Positions 7,805 to 16,698 are shown, counted from the stretch's first letter. The stretch: DNA of 64,000 nucleotides from Olivibacter domesticus (GCF_900109575.1 NZ_FOAF01000002.1:1-64000), one strand, 5' to 3'. Notes: generated from the sequence alone by a model not told the origin. Numbers and translations: made by a program.

Positions 7805-9319
7805 CTATGTAAGCTTAATAACAAACATTGCTACATTTCTAATGCTTACAATAAGTACAATAATCCCTACCAATACCATAATAGTTTTGGCGGATATTCT
7901 ATTAGAAACTTTTGCAGCGATCGGAGCGGCTAAAGCACTTCCTAATATCAATCCCAAAACAGCTTCCCAGTGGGCACCGCCCAGCATTGAAAGAAAGGTC
8001 AATGAGCTTAGGATTGCAATAAAAAATCTAGTGATTTTTACTGTCCCCAATGAAAATAGTGGATGCCTCCCCCCTGCAATTAAATTTGACAATACAATAG
8101 AGCCCCAACCGCCCCCAAATGCAGCGTCAATAAACCCACCAAAAAAACCCAAAAGACCTATTTTTTCAATCTTCTTCTTTTTAGATTTTTTTTGAATGTT
8201 TAACGCTTTAAGTAAAATTACCACACCCAATATTCCAGTATAAACGGCAACCACAGGTTTCGTGTAGGCACTATAATGTTCTAACGAGGAAAGAAGATAA
8301 GCTCCTATTATCGCACCCAAAACACCTGGGATAAGAAGTAGCTTAAAAAGCTTCCAATTTACATTGCCCATTTTAAAGTGCATCCAGCCTGCGATACCAT
8401 TACTTAAAACTTCCGATAAATGTATTCCCATACTTGCAGGTGCTGGGGGAATGCCCATAGCTAAAGAAAAGGATGAGGAAGTAACGCCGTAAGACATACC
8501 TATTGCTCCATCAACCATTGCAAAAATAAATCCTGCTATTAAGAAATAGTAAAATACTGGATTAATTTCTACAAGAAAAGACTGGAAATCCGGCTCTTTA
8601 TGCCAAAACACCAATACACCTATTGTTATCGAAAATATGATAGCCAGCCAGATTAACCATTTAAAATTTACTTTAACCTTGTTATTCTCTGGAGCTGTCA
8701 CCAACGACGCAGTCACCGCATTCAATTTTCTTACTTTTTCTGTAAAATCACCTTGCAACTTGTCTCGCAAAAGGCTCATTTGCTGAAGCGTTTGATCAAG
8801 CTCATTCGGTATGCTTTCGGCTAAAACTTCTTTAAATCTTTTAGCAATTGTTGGTGATTTGCCATTGGTAGAGATAGCAATTTTCAGATCTCCTTTTTGC
8901 ACAATCGATCCAAGATAAAAGTCGCACAATTCTGGTTTATCGGCTATATTAACAAGCAAATTTCTTTCATGTGCTGCCTTTCTGATTAATTCATTTAACA
9001 AATTATCATTTGTTGCAGCTATTACTAATTGCATGCCTTCCATATCTTCTGGTTCAAAAGGCTTCTGTAAAAGTTCTATTTGAGGGAACTTTTTACACAA
9101 AACGGCTATTTCATCGCAGATATTTTTTGCTACAACTTTGATTTTAGCGTCTTGGCTATTATTGAGAATTGCATTTAATTTTTCTAAACCCACCTTCCCG
9201 CCACCGATAAGTAGCGTAGTAAGCTCATTTAATTTAATAAAAACGGGAAACAACTGATTCCCATTCCCCACCTTATTTGACGGGACTAAATTAACCTCAT
9301 TCTCTAATAATTGGGACAT
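7805..9319 (-). CDS. Fusion: precorrin-2 dehydrogenase-like (siroheme synthase) domain plus TSUP (TauE/SafE) membrane exporter
   Basis: The first ~200 residues form a Met8/CysG-like NAD-binding domain (PVFIKLNE, then GGGKVG at 39-44), expected to oxidise precorrin-2 to sirohydrochlorin. A membrane helix follows near residue 217, then a TSUP permease with repeated hydrophobic segments (FIFAMVDGAIGMSYG, FGGFIDAAFGGGWG), a family that exports sulfite, sulfoacetate or other anions. I place the start at the ATG at 9319, inside the last 23 nt of cobA and in another frame, rather than at 9370, because that start precedes the folded domain directly. One protein thus joins cofactor synthesis for sulfite reductase to a probable sulfur-anion transporter. 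Whether the exporter moves sulfite or imports sulfate is unknown. Confidence 0.88.
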   Translation of the reverse strand: MSQLLENEVNLVPSNKVGNGNQLFPVFIKLNELTTLLIGGGKVGLEKLNAILNNSQDAKIKVVAKNICDEIAVLCKKFPQIELLQKPFEPEDMEGMQLVIAATNDNLLNELIRKAAHERNLLVNIADKPELCDFYLGSIVQKGDLKIAISTNGKSPTIAKRFKEVLAESIPNELDQTLQQMSLLRDKLQGDFTEKVRKLNAVTASLVTAPENNKVKVNFKWLIWLAIIFSITIGVLVFWHKEPDFQSFLVEINPVFYYFLIAGFIFAMVDGAIGMSYGVTSSSFSLAMGIPPAPASMGIHLSEVLSNGIAGWMHFKMGNVNWKLFKLLLIPGVLGAIIGAYLLSSLEHYSAYTKPVVAVYTGILGVVILLKALNIQKKSKKKKIEKIGLLGFFGGFIDAAFGGGWGSIVLSNLIAGGRHPLFSLGTVKITRFFIAILSSLTFLSMLGGAHWEAVLGLILGSALAAPIAAKVSNRISAKTIMVLVGIIVLIVSIRNVAMFVIKLT

Positions 9320-10079
9320 AGTTTTCAACAACAGATTTATATGATGGGTGTAAGGAAACAACTTCACCAAACACTAACAATGCTGGTGCCCCTACCATCT
9401 CTTCTCTTGACCTTTGTATAATGTTGTCGACATTTCCCAATACTAGTTTTTCTTGTTCTGTTGAACCACTTTGAACAATAGCTACAGGTAATGTTGACTT
9501 GCCGGCATTTTTGAATATCTCTACAATTTCAGCGAGTTTTTTTAATCCCATTAAAACCACAATTGTGGCGTTGGATTGTGCAGCGCTATAAATATCACCT
9601 GAAACCTCACCAGAGGCAGTTGTACCGGTAACAACCCAAAAACTCTCACTTACTCCTCTATGTGTAACGGGGATATGCTGCAGTCCAGGAACTCCTATAG
9701 AACTGGAGATGCCTGGAATTACCGTCACAGGAATCTGGTGCTTAGTTGCAAATTCAAGTTCTTCATATCCTCTACCGAATACAAACGAGTCTCCGCCCTT
9801 TAATCGAACGACATGGCCAAAGTTGATGGCATAATCTATCATTAATCGGTTCACAACTTCTTGGGAATAAGAATGGTCACCGGAACGTTTGCCAACATAC
9901 ACTTTAGTGGCAGAAGGATTCACAAATTCAAGGATTTTATCTCCCACCAAGGCATCATACAACACTACGTTTGCATTTTGCAGGGCTTTATAGCCCTTTA
10001 AAGTCAGCAAGTCCGGATCACCTGGCCCCGCCCCTAATAACGTTATCTTTGGCTCTATATAGTTTTTGTTAGCTTTCAT
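9297..10079 (-). CDS. cobA: Uroporphyrinogen-III C-methyltransferase
   Basis: A 260-residue SAM-dependent enzyme that methylates uroporphyrinogen III twice to give precorrin-2, the first committed step to siroheme. Visible signatures are LLGAGPGDPDLLTLKG near residues 14-29 and LKGGDSFVFGRGYEE near 94, plus VIPGISS. It is a single-domain SUMT, unlike the CysG fusion of enterobacteria; the next step is encoded in the overlapping downstream gene. It begins 26 nt after the sulfite reductase gene ends. Confidence 0.95.
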   Translation of the reverse strand: MKANKNYIEPKITLLGAGPGDPDLLTLKGYKALQNANVVLYDALVGDKILEFVNPSATKVYVGKRSGDHSYSQEVVNRLMIDYAINFGHVVRLKGGDSFVFGRGYEELEFATKHQIPVTVIPGISSSIGVPGLQHIPVTHRGVSESFWVVTGTTASGEVSGDIYSAAQSNATIVVLMGLKKLAEIVEIFKNAGKSTLPVAIVQSGSTEQEKLVLGNVDNIIQRSREEMVGAPALLVFGEVVSLHPSYKSVVENYVPIIRE

Positions 10080-10105
10080 TAAATTATGATTGTAATATCT
10101 ATCGC

Positions 10106-12199
10106 TTAGGATTGTAACAAAGCTTCTCTTCTAATTTTAATTCGTTTTAAAAATTCGGCAGCACTATTAAAATATTCCTGCGCAAATAAAGCTGATGGTT
10201 CCTGCTTGTTAATTTTTAAAACTAAATCTGCAAATGTTCCGTCTAAGGCAAAATCTCCACTTTCAATATAATTAGTATCAAAGTCCTTTATTGTACCTAT
10301 CTGCGTACTGCTATTTATACCTTTATCTAATAGCATAGCCTTTGCACTACTAATGAATACACTATAGGTATGGTAAATTGCGTCTGCCCATGCTTCTCTT
10401 TCCAAGGCTTGTGTTGCCCAATTCAGCTTTTCTTCTGCTTCAAATACTAATGTTGCAACTAAATCAATTACAACACCAGCACACTCTCCTACTCCAATTG
10501 CTGTTTTAAAAGTTTCTTCATGACCCCAATCAACAAACTCGTCTTCTTTTAGTGTGCTAAGGTCCGCTAAAGGTTTCAACAACTGATAGAAGTAATCTTT
10601 TCCCTGCCTGTCATAATAATGATGAAAATTTTCATCTTGACTGCCATTTGTTTTAAAATCGTTTAATAGCGCTCTTAACACATCTGTAGCTCTTTTAGAC
10701 GGTGTTTTAATTACTCTCTCTGCAACTCTTCCTACTCCATCGCCTACTGTTCCTCCACCAAGCATCACCTGAACCGCTGGTACTACTTTGCCAGCCGCTT
10801 TCAGTGAGCTTCCATGAAAACCAATCTCTGCTAAACCGTGCTGGCCACAGGAATTCATGCAACCACTGATTTTAATCTTTAGATCCTTATTGAATATAAA
10901 ATCAGGATATTCTTGATAAATAACATCTTCTAACACAGAAGCCAAAGTCATGCTATTCGATATTCCCAGATTGCAGGTATCTGTACCAGGACAAGTAGTT
11001 ACGTCAGCCAAGCTATCGAAACCCCGTTTAGTAAAGCCTATTTTATCTAAGGCATTGTACAATGCAGGAAGGTTCTCTTCAGGAACAAACTTTAAAAGAA
11101 GCCCTTGATTCTGTGTAATACGTATTTCGTCAGACACTAAAGGACGTATTAACTCGATAAATTTGCGGGCAACATCTGTTTTTATATCTCCAATTAACAC
11201 TTTGATAAAAACGCCGAACTGACCTTTCTGCTTCTGTTCGAATACGTTTGTAGCTAGCCATTGCTCATAGTGTAATAAATTGGCCGTGTCAATTTCTTCC
11301 TTAACAGAACTTGATGGAAGATGAGGTAGCGCTAAACTATCCTTATTGATAGGATATATTTTTGTTTTCGTGGTTATCTTCTCTTCTTCAATCAGCCTTA
11401 AAACTTCTTCAAGTCCTAATTTTTGAATGAGATACTTCAGCCTGGCCTTGTTGCGGTTATTACGCTCACCATATCTATCAAATACACGAATTACAGCTTC
11501 AATAAACGGAATTAACTGATCTTCTTCCAAAAATTCATAAATAGGATAAGCCAGCATAGGCTGCGCTCCGAGTCCTCCACCAATCACTACCTTAAAACCT
11601 CTTTGACCAGCAGAATTTATCTTTGGTATCAAGCCGACGTCATGAACATAGCTATACGCAGTATCTTTCTCGCTTGAGGAGAACGCGATCTTGAATTTTC
11701 GACCCATTTCCTGGCAGATAGGATTTCTTAAGAAATACTCAAAAGCAGCATACGCATAAGGTGACACATCAAAGGGTTCATCCGGATCTATACCGGCTGT
11801 TGGAGAAGCCGTTACGTTTCTAACTGTATTACCACAGGCTTCACGTATCGTTACATCATCTTGTTCTAATTTAGCCCAAAGCTCCGGTGTCCGATCTAAA
11901 CTAACAAAATGTATTTGGATATCTTGCCTAGTTGTTAAATGAAGATTGCCGCTACCATATTCGTCGGCAATATCTGCGATACGGAGAAATTGTTTAAAAT
12001 TCACTTTTCCGAAGGGTAATTTGATGCGAATCATCTGCACACCCGGTTGCCTTTGGCCGTAAATACCCCTAGCTAAACGAAGGCTTCTGAACTTTTCTTC
12101 ATGTATCGTACCTTCACGAAATGCGTGGATTTTCTTTTCAAGATCAATTATATCTTGCTCTACCACTGTATTTTCTAATTCCGTTCTAAAACTTTGCAT
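10106..12199 (-). CDS. Ferredoxin-type sulfite (nitrite/sulfite) reductase with C-terminal HEPN-like domain
   Basis: A 697-residue siroheme/[4Fe-4S] reductase, expected to reduce sulfite to sulfide with six electrons. The N-terminal half has the ferredoxin-like repeats (LHLTTRQDIQIH). Cluster cysteines occur as TCPGTDTC near residue 402 and GCMNSCG near 448. Assignment to sulfite rather than nitrite comes from the operon (cysH, cysD, cysN, cobA). Family enzymes end near residue 560; here about 130 more residues follow, with a helical block (ALEREAWADAIYHTYSVFISSAKAMLLDKGI) resembling HEPN domains. The RX4-6H RNase motif of toxic HEPN proteins is not evident. No NADPH flavoprotein subunit is present, so ferredoxin is the likely donor. 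Confidence 0.9.
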   Translation of the reverse strand: MQSFRTELENTVVEQDIIDLEKKIHAFREGTIHEEKFRSLRLARGIYGQRQPGVQMIRIKLPFGKVNFKQFLRIADIADEYGSGNLHLTTRQDIQIHFVSLDRTPELWAKLEQDDVTIREACGNTVRNVTASPTAGIDPDEPFDVSPYAYAAFEYFLRNPICQEMGRKFKIAFSSSEKDTAYSYVHDVGLIPKINSAGQRGFKVVIGGGLGAQPMLAYPIYEFLEEDQLIPFIEAVIRVFDRYGERNNRNKARLKYLIQKLGLEEVLRLIEEEKITTKTKIYPINKDSLALPHLPSSSVKEEIDTANLLHYEQWLATNVFEQKQKGQFGVFIKVLIGDIKTDVARKFIELIRPLVSDEIRITQNQGLLLKFVPEENLPALYNALDKIGFTKRGFDSLADVTTCPGTDTCNLGISNSMTLASVLEDVIYQEYPDFIFNKDLKIKISGCMNSCGQHGLAEIGFHGSSLKAAGKVVPAVQVMLGGGTVGDGVGRVAERVIKTPSKRATDVLRALLNDFKTNGSQDENFHHYYDRQGKDYFYQLLKPLADLSTLKEDEFVDWGHEETFKTAIGVGECAGVVIDLVATLVFEAEEKLNWATQALEREAWADAIYHTYSVFISSAKAMLLDKGINSSTQIGTIKDFDTNYIESGDFALDGTFADLVLKINKQEPSALFAQEYFNSAAEFLKRIKIRREALLQS

Positions 12200-12523
12200 C
12201 TTCTATTAGTCATTTTACTAGCCTCTACCGGATCTAAAGAATTCCTCTATTGCAGTCAGGCCAAAATTATCAAAATCAAAAAGAATTTTTCAATTTAATA
12301 TAAATTTCATAAAATTTAAAGAAACAAACAATAAATCGAATAATCTTTAAATTAGGCAAATATATAAAGTATATAGTATTAGTAGCATTAAATATAGCTA
12401 TTTTTTTTCTTTTTTTTACATTGTAAGAACATCATGTTGTTTTTAATCACAAATTTTCTCACCGTATAATACAGCAATGATTTTAAAAACTTGATACCTT
12501 CGGGATTTTTATTAGGTTTGGAT
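12200..12523. other. AT-rich divergent intergenic region
   Basis: This 324-nt stretch separates the sulfur operon from the small membrane protein gene. It holds the candidate operon promoter near 12262-12293 and a T-rich tract at about 12401-12420. No stable hairpin, RNA gene or riboswitch motif was recognised. Confidence 0.5.
12262..12293 (-). promoter_or_regulatory. Possible promoter of the sulfur-assimilation operon
   Basis: On the minus strand a TTG (12293-12291) precedes TAATTTTG (12269-12262) by 21 nt, about 60 nt before the sulfite reductase ATG. The spacing is a little long, so this is tentative. Confidence 0.35.
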
Positions 12524-13069
12524 ATGAAATTCCTTTTATACATAGTCGCCATCTCTATATACTTTTTAGGTTCGTTTTCTATTACTTTTGCGTCAAAAAA
12601 GTACGCTCTCAACAATTTTATTGTAAAAGAAAATCTGATCAAAAATGGTAAACTTGCAATAATTGCCTGCGACTCTACCGAAAAACCTACCGATAATATT
12701 AACGGTACTTTTTCATTTATAATCAATGGTTTTAGGCAACCTCTTTCCTTTCGGGAAGGTGTTGCTATTTCACCGCTTGAAATAGAAAGGTCTTCCTTTG
12801 TATTTCTCAAACATGAAAATGAACAAGGCACACATAGCAAACTATATTATGTCTATAAAAATGATGACGGATTAAAACCCTTCAAAATTAACTGGATTGT
12901 ACTTCTCATTATTCCAATTATAATCATCCTCATAGCATCGATATACAAACGGCTTATCTTTTTTGCAGTTCTGGCATTGGCGGCCCTCGCTTATTTCAAC
13001 TATAATAAGGGCTTAAGCTTTGATGGAATATTTGAAACAGTTCTGCATGGCATAAAAGATATTTTTTAA
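12524..13069 (+). CDS. Small membrane protein of unknown function
   Basis: A 181-residue product from the ATG at 12524; an upstream in-frame TTG at 12491 would add 11 residues but follows no ribosome site. There is an N-terminal hydrophobic segment (LLYIVAISIYFLGSFSITFA) that could be a signal peptide or anchor, a central soluble part of about 90 residues, two adjacent C-terminal transmembrane helices (IVLLIIPIIIILIASIY and LIFFAVLALAALAYF) and a short tail. The soluble part would lie outside the cytoplasm. I do not recognise the family. Its position between the sulfur operon and tamL gives no functional clue. Confidence 0.65.
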   Translation: MKFLLYIVAISIYFLGSFSITFASKKYALNNFIVKENLIKNGKLAIIACDSTEKPTDNINGTFSFIINGFRQPLSFREGVAISPLEIERSSFVFLKHENEQGTHSKLYYVYKNDDGLKPFKINWIVLLIIPIIIILIASIYKRLIFFAVLALAALAYFNYNKGLSFDGIFETVLHGIKDIF

Positions 13070-13173
13070 GAATAAGCGATTAAAACCATATGCTACGGGG
13101 TAAAGAAGAGCTTAACAAGTTAGTTTAATTTAAAAATCGCCGCGAACAAACTGATAACAAATACCTAACCACC

Positions 13174-13215
13174 AATAACGAACAACCAGTAACGAATAAC
13201 GAACAACCAGTAACT
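13174..13215. repeat. Two tandem copies of a 21-bp repeat at the tamL 3' end
   Basis: Unit 1 (13174-13194) and unit 2 (13195-13215) read AATAACGAACAACCAGTAAC and differ only in the last base. The second copy runs into the tamL stop codon. Degenerate related sequence lies just to the left. Confidence 0.75.
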
Positions 13216-15568
13216 AAAAAGGCATTCCTATTCCAAAATTGTACTGAATAAAGTTATAAGGATCAGGAGCATTTGTAAGGCTATATTCTTCCTTAAATGC
13301 TTTACTATTAAACAATTCAGTTATCACCCATTGTTTATCACCGGTAAACTGAGGATCTTTTATTTTCAAGCCAGCATCAAATCGAAACACAAAGTACTGA
13401 AGGTCAAAACGTAACCCTGCGCCTGCGCCAATTGCTATCTGCCCCATAAATTTGTCAAATTTAAACTCCCCTCCTGGGTTTTCTACAGCCTCTCTCAATC
13501 GCCATACATTTCCGAAATCCGCAAACGTGGCTCCTTTTAGTTTAGCTCCAAAAAATCTGTTCAACACTTTAAATCGATATTCAACATTACCAACAATCTT
13601 AATTTCTCCCAATTGATCCAAATTCCGTAGTCGTAATCTTAATTCATCAGATAAAATGGCTCTATTATAATTTCCAGGACCGAGTGTTCTAGCTTGCCAA
13701 GCCCTTAGATCATTCATTCCACCACCAAAAAACTGTTTTTCAAATATTAAGAACTCTGAATTATTTCCAAAGGGCACACCAATTCCCGAATTAATTCGAG
13801 CAATGAATTGACGCTCGCCTCCTAAATAACGATATATCCTAAAATCAACCTCTGCTTTTACATATTGTAAATAAGGGACATTCAGAATAGTATTTTGTCC
13901 TAAATCATTCTTCTTAAAAGGAATAATTTTGCTAAGTAAATTTAACGTATTTCCGCTTAGATCCAGTGTTCCTCTAAAAAAGAGGAAATTATCATAGGTA
14001 TTAAGTCGTAACGTATTAAAGGTATAGGCATATTGGCTTCCAATTCCAAAATAAGCCCTGTCGTTACTTTTAACATATAAATCGTATCCCTGATCCTCTA
14101 AAGTGTTTTTAAAGTCTTCATCTAACCTTCCCAGTCTATATTCTAAGGATAAGGGCGTTACGCTATGTAATTTATATTTGGTATCATACCAGTTATATGA
14201 AATAGAATTTATCACATACCTATTGCTGTAGGTATTTAATTGATCAAAAATCTGCCAATTAGTAGAAAATACGGTATGCGGCATTCCATTCTTGCCCATT
14301 AAGGGGATTTTAAATGGAACGATCAATCGAGGGATAGATAAATTAGCTCCAAACTGAAAGTCACGGTTCCAAACCCTGTTCCAGAGAGGTCCTCCTAATT
14401 GTGAATCGAAAAGCATACCGTAACGCGCTTTAACTTCTAATTGTTCAGAACCTCCAAATAGATTTCTATTTGTATAGGTATTGCCTAAATTAAAACCACT
14501 GCGTCCAGAAGAAAACACATATTCGCCTTCCACTCTATTTGCCATTCTTTTTGATGGTACCAGTTCATAATTAACAGTAAGAGAAGTAGAATCTCTCTTT
14601 TTATAGGTAGTTCGAATAGCCCTAAAGCTGTTTAATTCATATAAACGATCATAAGTTAAGTTTTCCCGTTCAGCATCAAATGCATCCCCTTTTTTTGGAT
14701 ATATATAACGTGCCAAGGGTTTGGGTTTAAATTTCTTTGAGTAATCTTGCACAACTAAAGCACCTGGTAAAATTGTTTTTACTGCCGAGCTATCACCAAA
14801 CCCCTCCTCACTATTTTTAATAGTCACAAAACTACTATCAATTTTAAAAACTGTATGGGCACTCTTTCCTTCCGGATTATCGATAAATAGCCTTAGGTTG
14901 GCTTGGCCTTGATTGGTATTAGTATCCACCTCAAATCGCACGTACTGTCTGACATAGTCGTAATAACCACGCCTGCGCATCAAATTATATATAGATTCAC
15001 GTTCCTTTGCCAAGGTATCCGCATCAAATCTCATCCCTGTTTTTAGTGAAGTATGCTGTGATGCATATTCTTGATAGATTCGTTCGACTTCCGAATCTGC
15101 AATTTCACTGTCGATATTTCTGACATTAAATGGCTCACCCTGTTTCGCATTAAAAACAATACGCGCTTTTTTCTTTCTTACGGATATGGCACTTGTAACC
15201 TGCGCATTAAAGTAGCCCTTTGCAGCTAAAAATTTTTGAATTTGATTTCTTGATATCTCTACCAATGAGCTATCTAAAATACTGGGAGCCTCACCTACAT
15301 TTCTTATTTTATCGGTTCTGTATTTACCTTTTTTGCTATTAGCAAAATTGTAAATAAATAGGTTTATGGAAGAGTTTGGCTGAATTTCTCGTTGTATATA
15401 TGCTGAAGCCTCATCTTTAAATTGCTTGTTTATTCCGTTTAATTTTACTTTCGTAACGAGTGCCTGATCATCATTTAATAATCTTGTTGACCTACATGAT
15501 GTAATAAATAGCGACAAAAGCACTATAATTGCAAATAAAAAAAAATTAACTAGTCGTGATGCTCTCAA
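13214..15568 (-). CDS. tamL: TamL-type BamA/TamA outer-membrane lipoprotein
   Basis: A 784-residue Omp85-family protein. The N-terminus is a lipoprotein signal with lipobox LFITSC (Cys25), the mark of Bacteroidota TamL, which is thought to work with TamB in envelope assembly. POTRA-like repeats occupy roughly residues 35-330, followed by a barrel rich in aromatic Gly strands and ending in an IGMPF strand. The only sensible start before the signal peptide is TTG at 15568, because an in-frame stop lies seven codons upstream. The 5' end therefore overlaps the start of the divergent methyltransferase gene. Confidence 0.9.
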   Translation of the reverse strand: MRASRLVNFFLFAIIVLLSLFITSCRSTRLLNDDQALVTKVKLNGINKQFKDEASAYIQREIQPNSSINLFIYNFANSKKGKYRTDKIRNVGEAPSILDSSLVEISRNQIQKFLAAKGYFNAQVTSAISVRKKKARIVFNAKQGEPFNVRNIDSEIADSEVERIYQEYASQHTSLKTGMRFDADTLAKERESIYNLMRRRGYYDYVRQYVRFEVDTNTNQGQANLRLFIDNPEGKSAHTVFKIDSSFVTIKNSEEGFGDSSAVKTILPGALVVQDYSKKFKPKPLARYIYPKKGDAFDAERENLTYDRLYELNSFRAIRTTYKKRDSTSLTVNYELVPSKRMANRVEGEYVFSSGRSGFNLGNTYTNRNLFGGSEQLEVKARYGMLFDSQLGGPLWNRVWNRDFQFGANLSIPRLIVPFKIPLMGKNGMPHTVFSTNWQIFDQLNTYSNRYVINSISYNWYDTKYKLHSVTPLSLEYRLGRLDEDFKNTLEDQGYDLYVKSNDRAYFGIGSQYAYTFNTLRLNTYDNFLFFRGTLDLSGNTLNLLSKIIPFKKNDLGQNTILNVPYLQYVKAEVDFRIYRYLGGERQFIARINSGIGVPFGNNSEFLIFEKQFFGGGMNDLRAWQARTLGPGNYNRAILSDELRLRLRNLDQLGEIKIVGNVEYRFKVLNRFFGAKLKGATFADFGNVWRLREAVENPGGEFKFDKFMGQIAIGAGAGLRFDLQYFVFRFDAGLKIKDPQFTGDKQWVITELFNSKAFKEEYSLTNAPDPYNFIQYNFGIGMPF

Positions 15569-16302
15569 AGTCTCAGCTTCAATTTATAAAATCCTTACAC
15601 CAAAAAAAGTTCAGAAAAGAACATGGCCTCTTTATTGTTGAAGGCATTAAATCTATAACGGAATTTCTTCATTCAGATTATACTGTACATAGCATTTTCT
15701 GCACATCAAAAGTAGAACCAAAAATCGGTAATTTTCCTAAAAAAATAAAACTTAATATCATTAGTGAGAGAGATCTCACGGCAATTACCACCTTAAAAAC
15801 ACCTCAAGGTATATTAGCATTGGTAAAAGCACCTGATAATAAACGCTTGGATACAAAAGAATTAAAAAATAGTTTTACGCTGGTACTGGATAATATACAA
15901 GATCCCGGCAACTTAGGAACTATAATCCGTACAGCTGACTGGTTTGGAATAAATAAAATCATTTGTTCGGAAGACACTGTTGAGGCATTTAATCCCAAAG
16001 TTGTTCAGGCAACTATGGGATCATTGGCGCGGATGTCCATCGTTTACACAGATTTACAACTCGTCTTTCAGGACAATTCAATCCCTGTTTTCGTAGCATT
16101 ATTAGATGGAAAATCAATTTATGAAACTACTTTTGGAAATGAAGGGCTAATATTGTTAGGAAATGAGGGGAATGGGGTAAGTAAAAATCTTTTAAACGCT
16201 GCAATGACAACAGTAACCATTCCTCGCTTTGGAAATGCAGAATCGCTCAATGTGGCTGTATCTGCTGCTATTTTCTGCTCTGAAATAAGAAAAAAAAGAT
16301 AA
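15559..16302 (+). CDS. TrmH/SpoU family RNA 2'-O-methyltransferase
   Basis: A 247-residue SPOUT methyltransferase. A substrate-binding domain (FIVEGIKSITE) precedes the catalytic domain with motif 1 NIQDPGNLGTIIRTADWFG near residue 113, motif 2 LLGNEGNGVS and motif 3 ESLNVAVSAAI, which form the SAM-binding trefoil knot. It likely methylates the ribose of an rRNA or tRNA nucleotide; the exact target is unclear. ATG 15559 or GTG 15556 is the start. Either way the first codons overlap the 5' end of tamL on the other strand. Confidence 0.88.
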   Translation: MLSKSQLQFIKSLHQKKFRKEHGLFIVEGIKSITEFLHSDYTVHSIFCTSKVEPKIGNFPKKIKLNIISERDLTAITTLKTPQGILALVKAPDNKRLDTKELKNSFTLVLDNIQDPGNLGTIIRTADWFGINKIICSEDTVEAFNPKVVQATMGSLARMSIVYTDLQLVFQDNSIPVFVALLDGKSIYETTFGNEGLILLGNEGNGVSKNLLNAAMTTVTIPRFGNAESLNVAVSAAIFCSEIRKKR

Positions 16303-16337
16303 AATAGAAAAAAATTAGTAAAGCAATATTATTTTAC

Positions 16338-16345
16338 TATTTTTG
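16338..16345 (+). promoter_or_regulatory. -7 box of the tRNA-Cys promoter
   Basis: TATTTTTG matches TAnnTTTG and ends 20 nt before the tRNA. No obvious -33 TTG is seen. Confidence 0.5.
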
Positions 16346-16365
16346 CATGCCTAAAATAAGGAAAG

Positions 16366-16436
16366 GGTCGGATGGCCGAGTGGCTAGGCTGAGCTCTGCA
16401 AAAGCTCCTACAGCGGTTCGAATCCGCTTCCGACCT
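16366..16436 (+). tRNA. tRNA-Cys (anticodon GCA)
   Basis: A 71-nt cloverleaf. The acceptor GGTCGGA pairs with TCCGACC, the anticodon stem GAGCT/AGCTC encloses loop CTGCAAA with GCA at 16398-16400, and the T arm contains GGTTCGAATCC. The discriminator base is T (U73), the identity element for cysteine. CCA is not encoded. Confidence 0.96.
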
Positions 16437-16465
16437 CATTAAAGAATTATTAAAGTATAAAAGCA

Positions 16466-16645
16466 ATGGGAGTTACACGCTTAAAAAGAAAAGATAGAAG
16501 AAATAAAACAGTATCACGTCTTGAGGTTCAGTTTTTGAAACTAGGCCGTAATATTGAAGTTGGCAGCAAATCAAAAGAGCCAAAACACAGTCAAGTAGCA
16601 AAAAATGATGCTGTTTTAGCAAAGCTGACTACAGATAAAAAATAA
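16466..16645 (+). CDS. Small basic conserved protein (59 aa)
   Basis: ATG at 16466 opens a 59-codon frame ending TAA. The product is strongly basic (MGVTRLKRKDRRNKTVSRLE at the start, ending LTTDKK), with no membrane segment or signal. It sits 29 nt after tRNA-Cys and is followed by a strong terminator, so it is probably cotranscribed with the tRNA. Its charge and company suggest an RNA- or ribosome-associated protein, but I do not recognise a characterised family. Confidence 0.75.
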   Translation: MGVTRLKRKDRRNKTVSRLEVQFLKLGRNIEVGSKSKEPKHSQVAKNDAVLAKLTTDKK

Positions 16646-16670
16646 TTATCCATAATAAGATATATTGTTA

Positions 16671-16698
16671 AAGACCTGGAAATTTCAGGTCTTTTTTT
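16671..16698 (+). terminator. Terminator after the tRNA-Cys/small protein unit
   Basis: AAGACCTG (16671-16678) pairs perfectly with CAGGTCTT (16686-16693) and a T tract follows. It lies inside a possible N-terminal extension of the next gene and argues for the later start there. Confidence 0.85.

Noticed and set aside
7764-8195. A 143-codon plus-strand frame
   Set aside because: It lies entirely antisense to the 3' part of the TSUP-exporter fusion gene, which has clear membrane-protein and family features in its own frame.
12401-12523. Minus-strand frame of 150 codons over 12388-12840
   Set aside because: It is antisense to the small membrane protein gene, ends in poly-lysine from a T tract and has no family features.
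13140-13215. Mobile repeat element or CRISPR near tamL
   Set aside because: Only two 21-bp units are present, without spacers or inverted ends; it is probably a simple slippage repeat.
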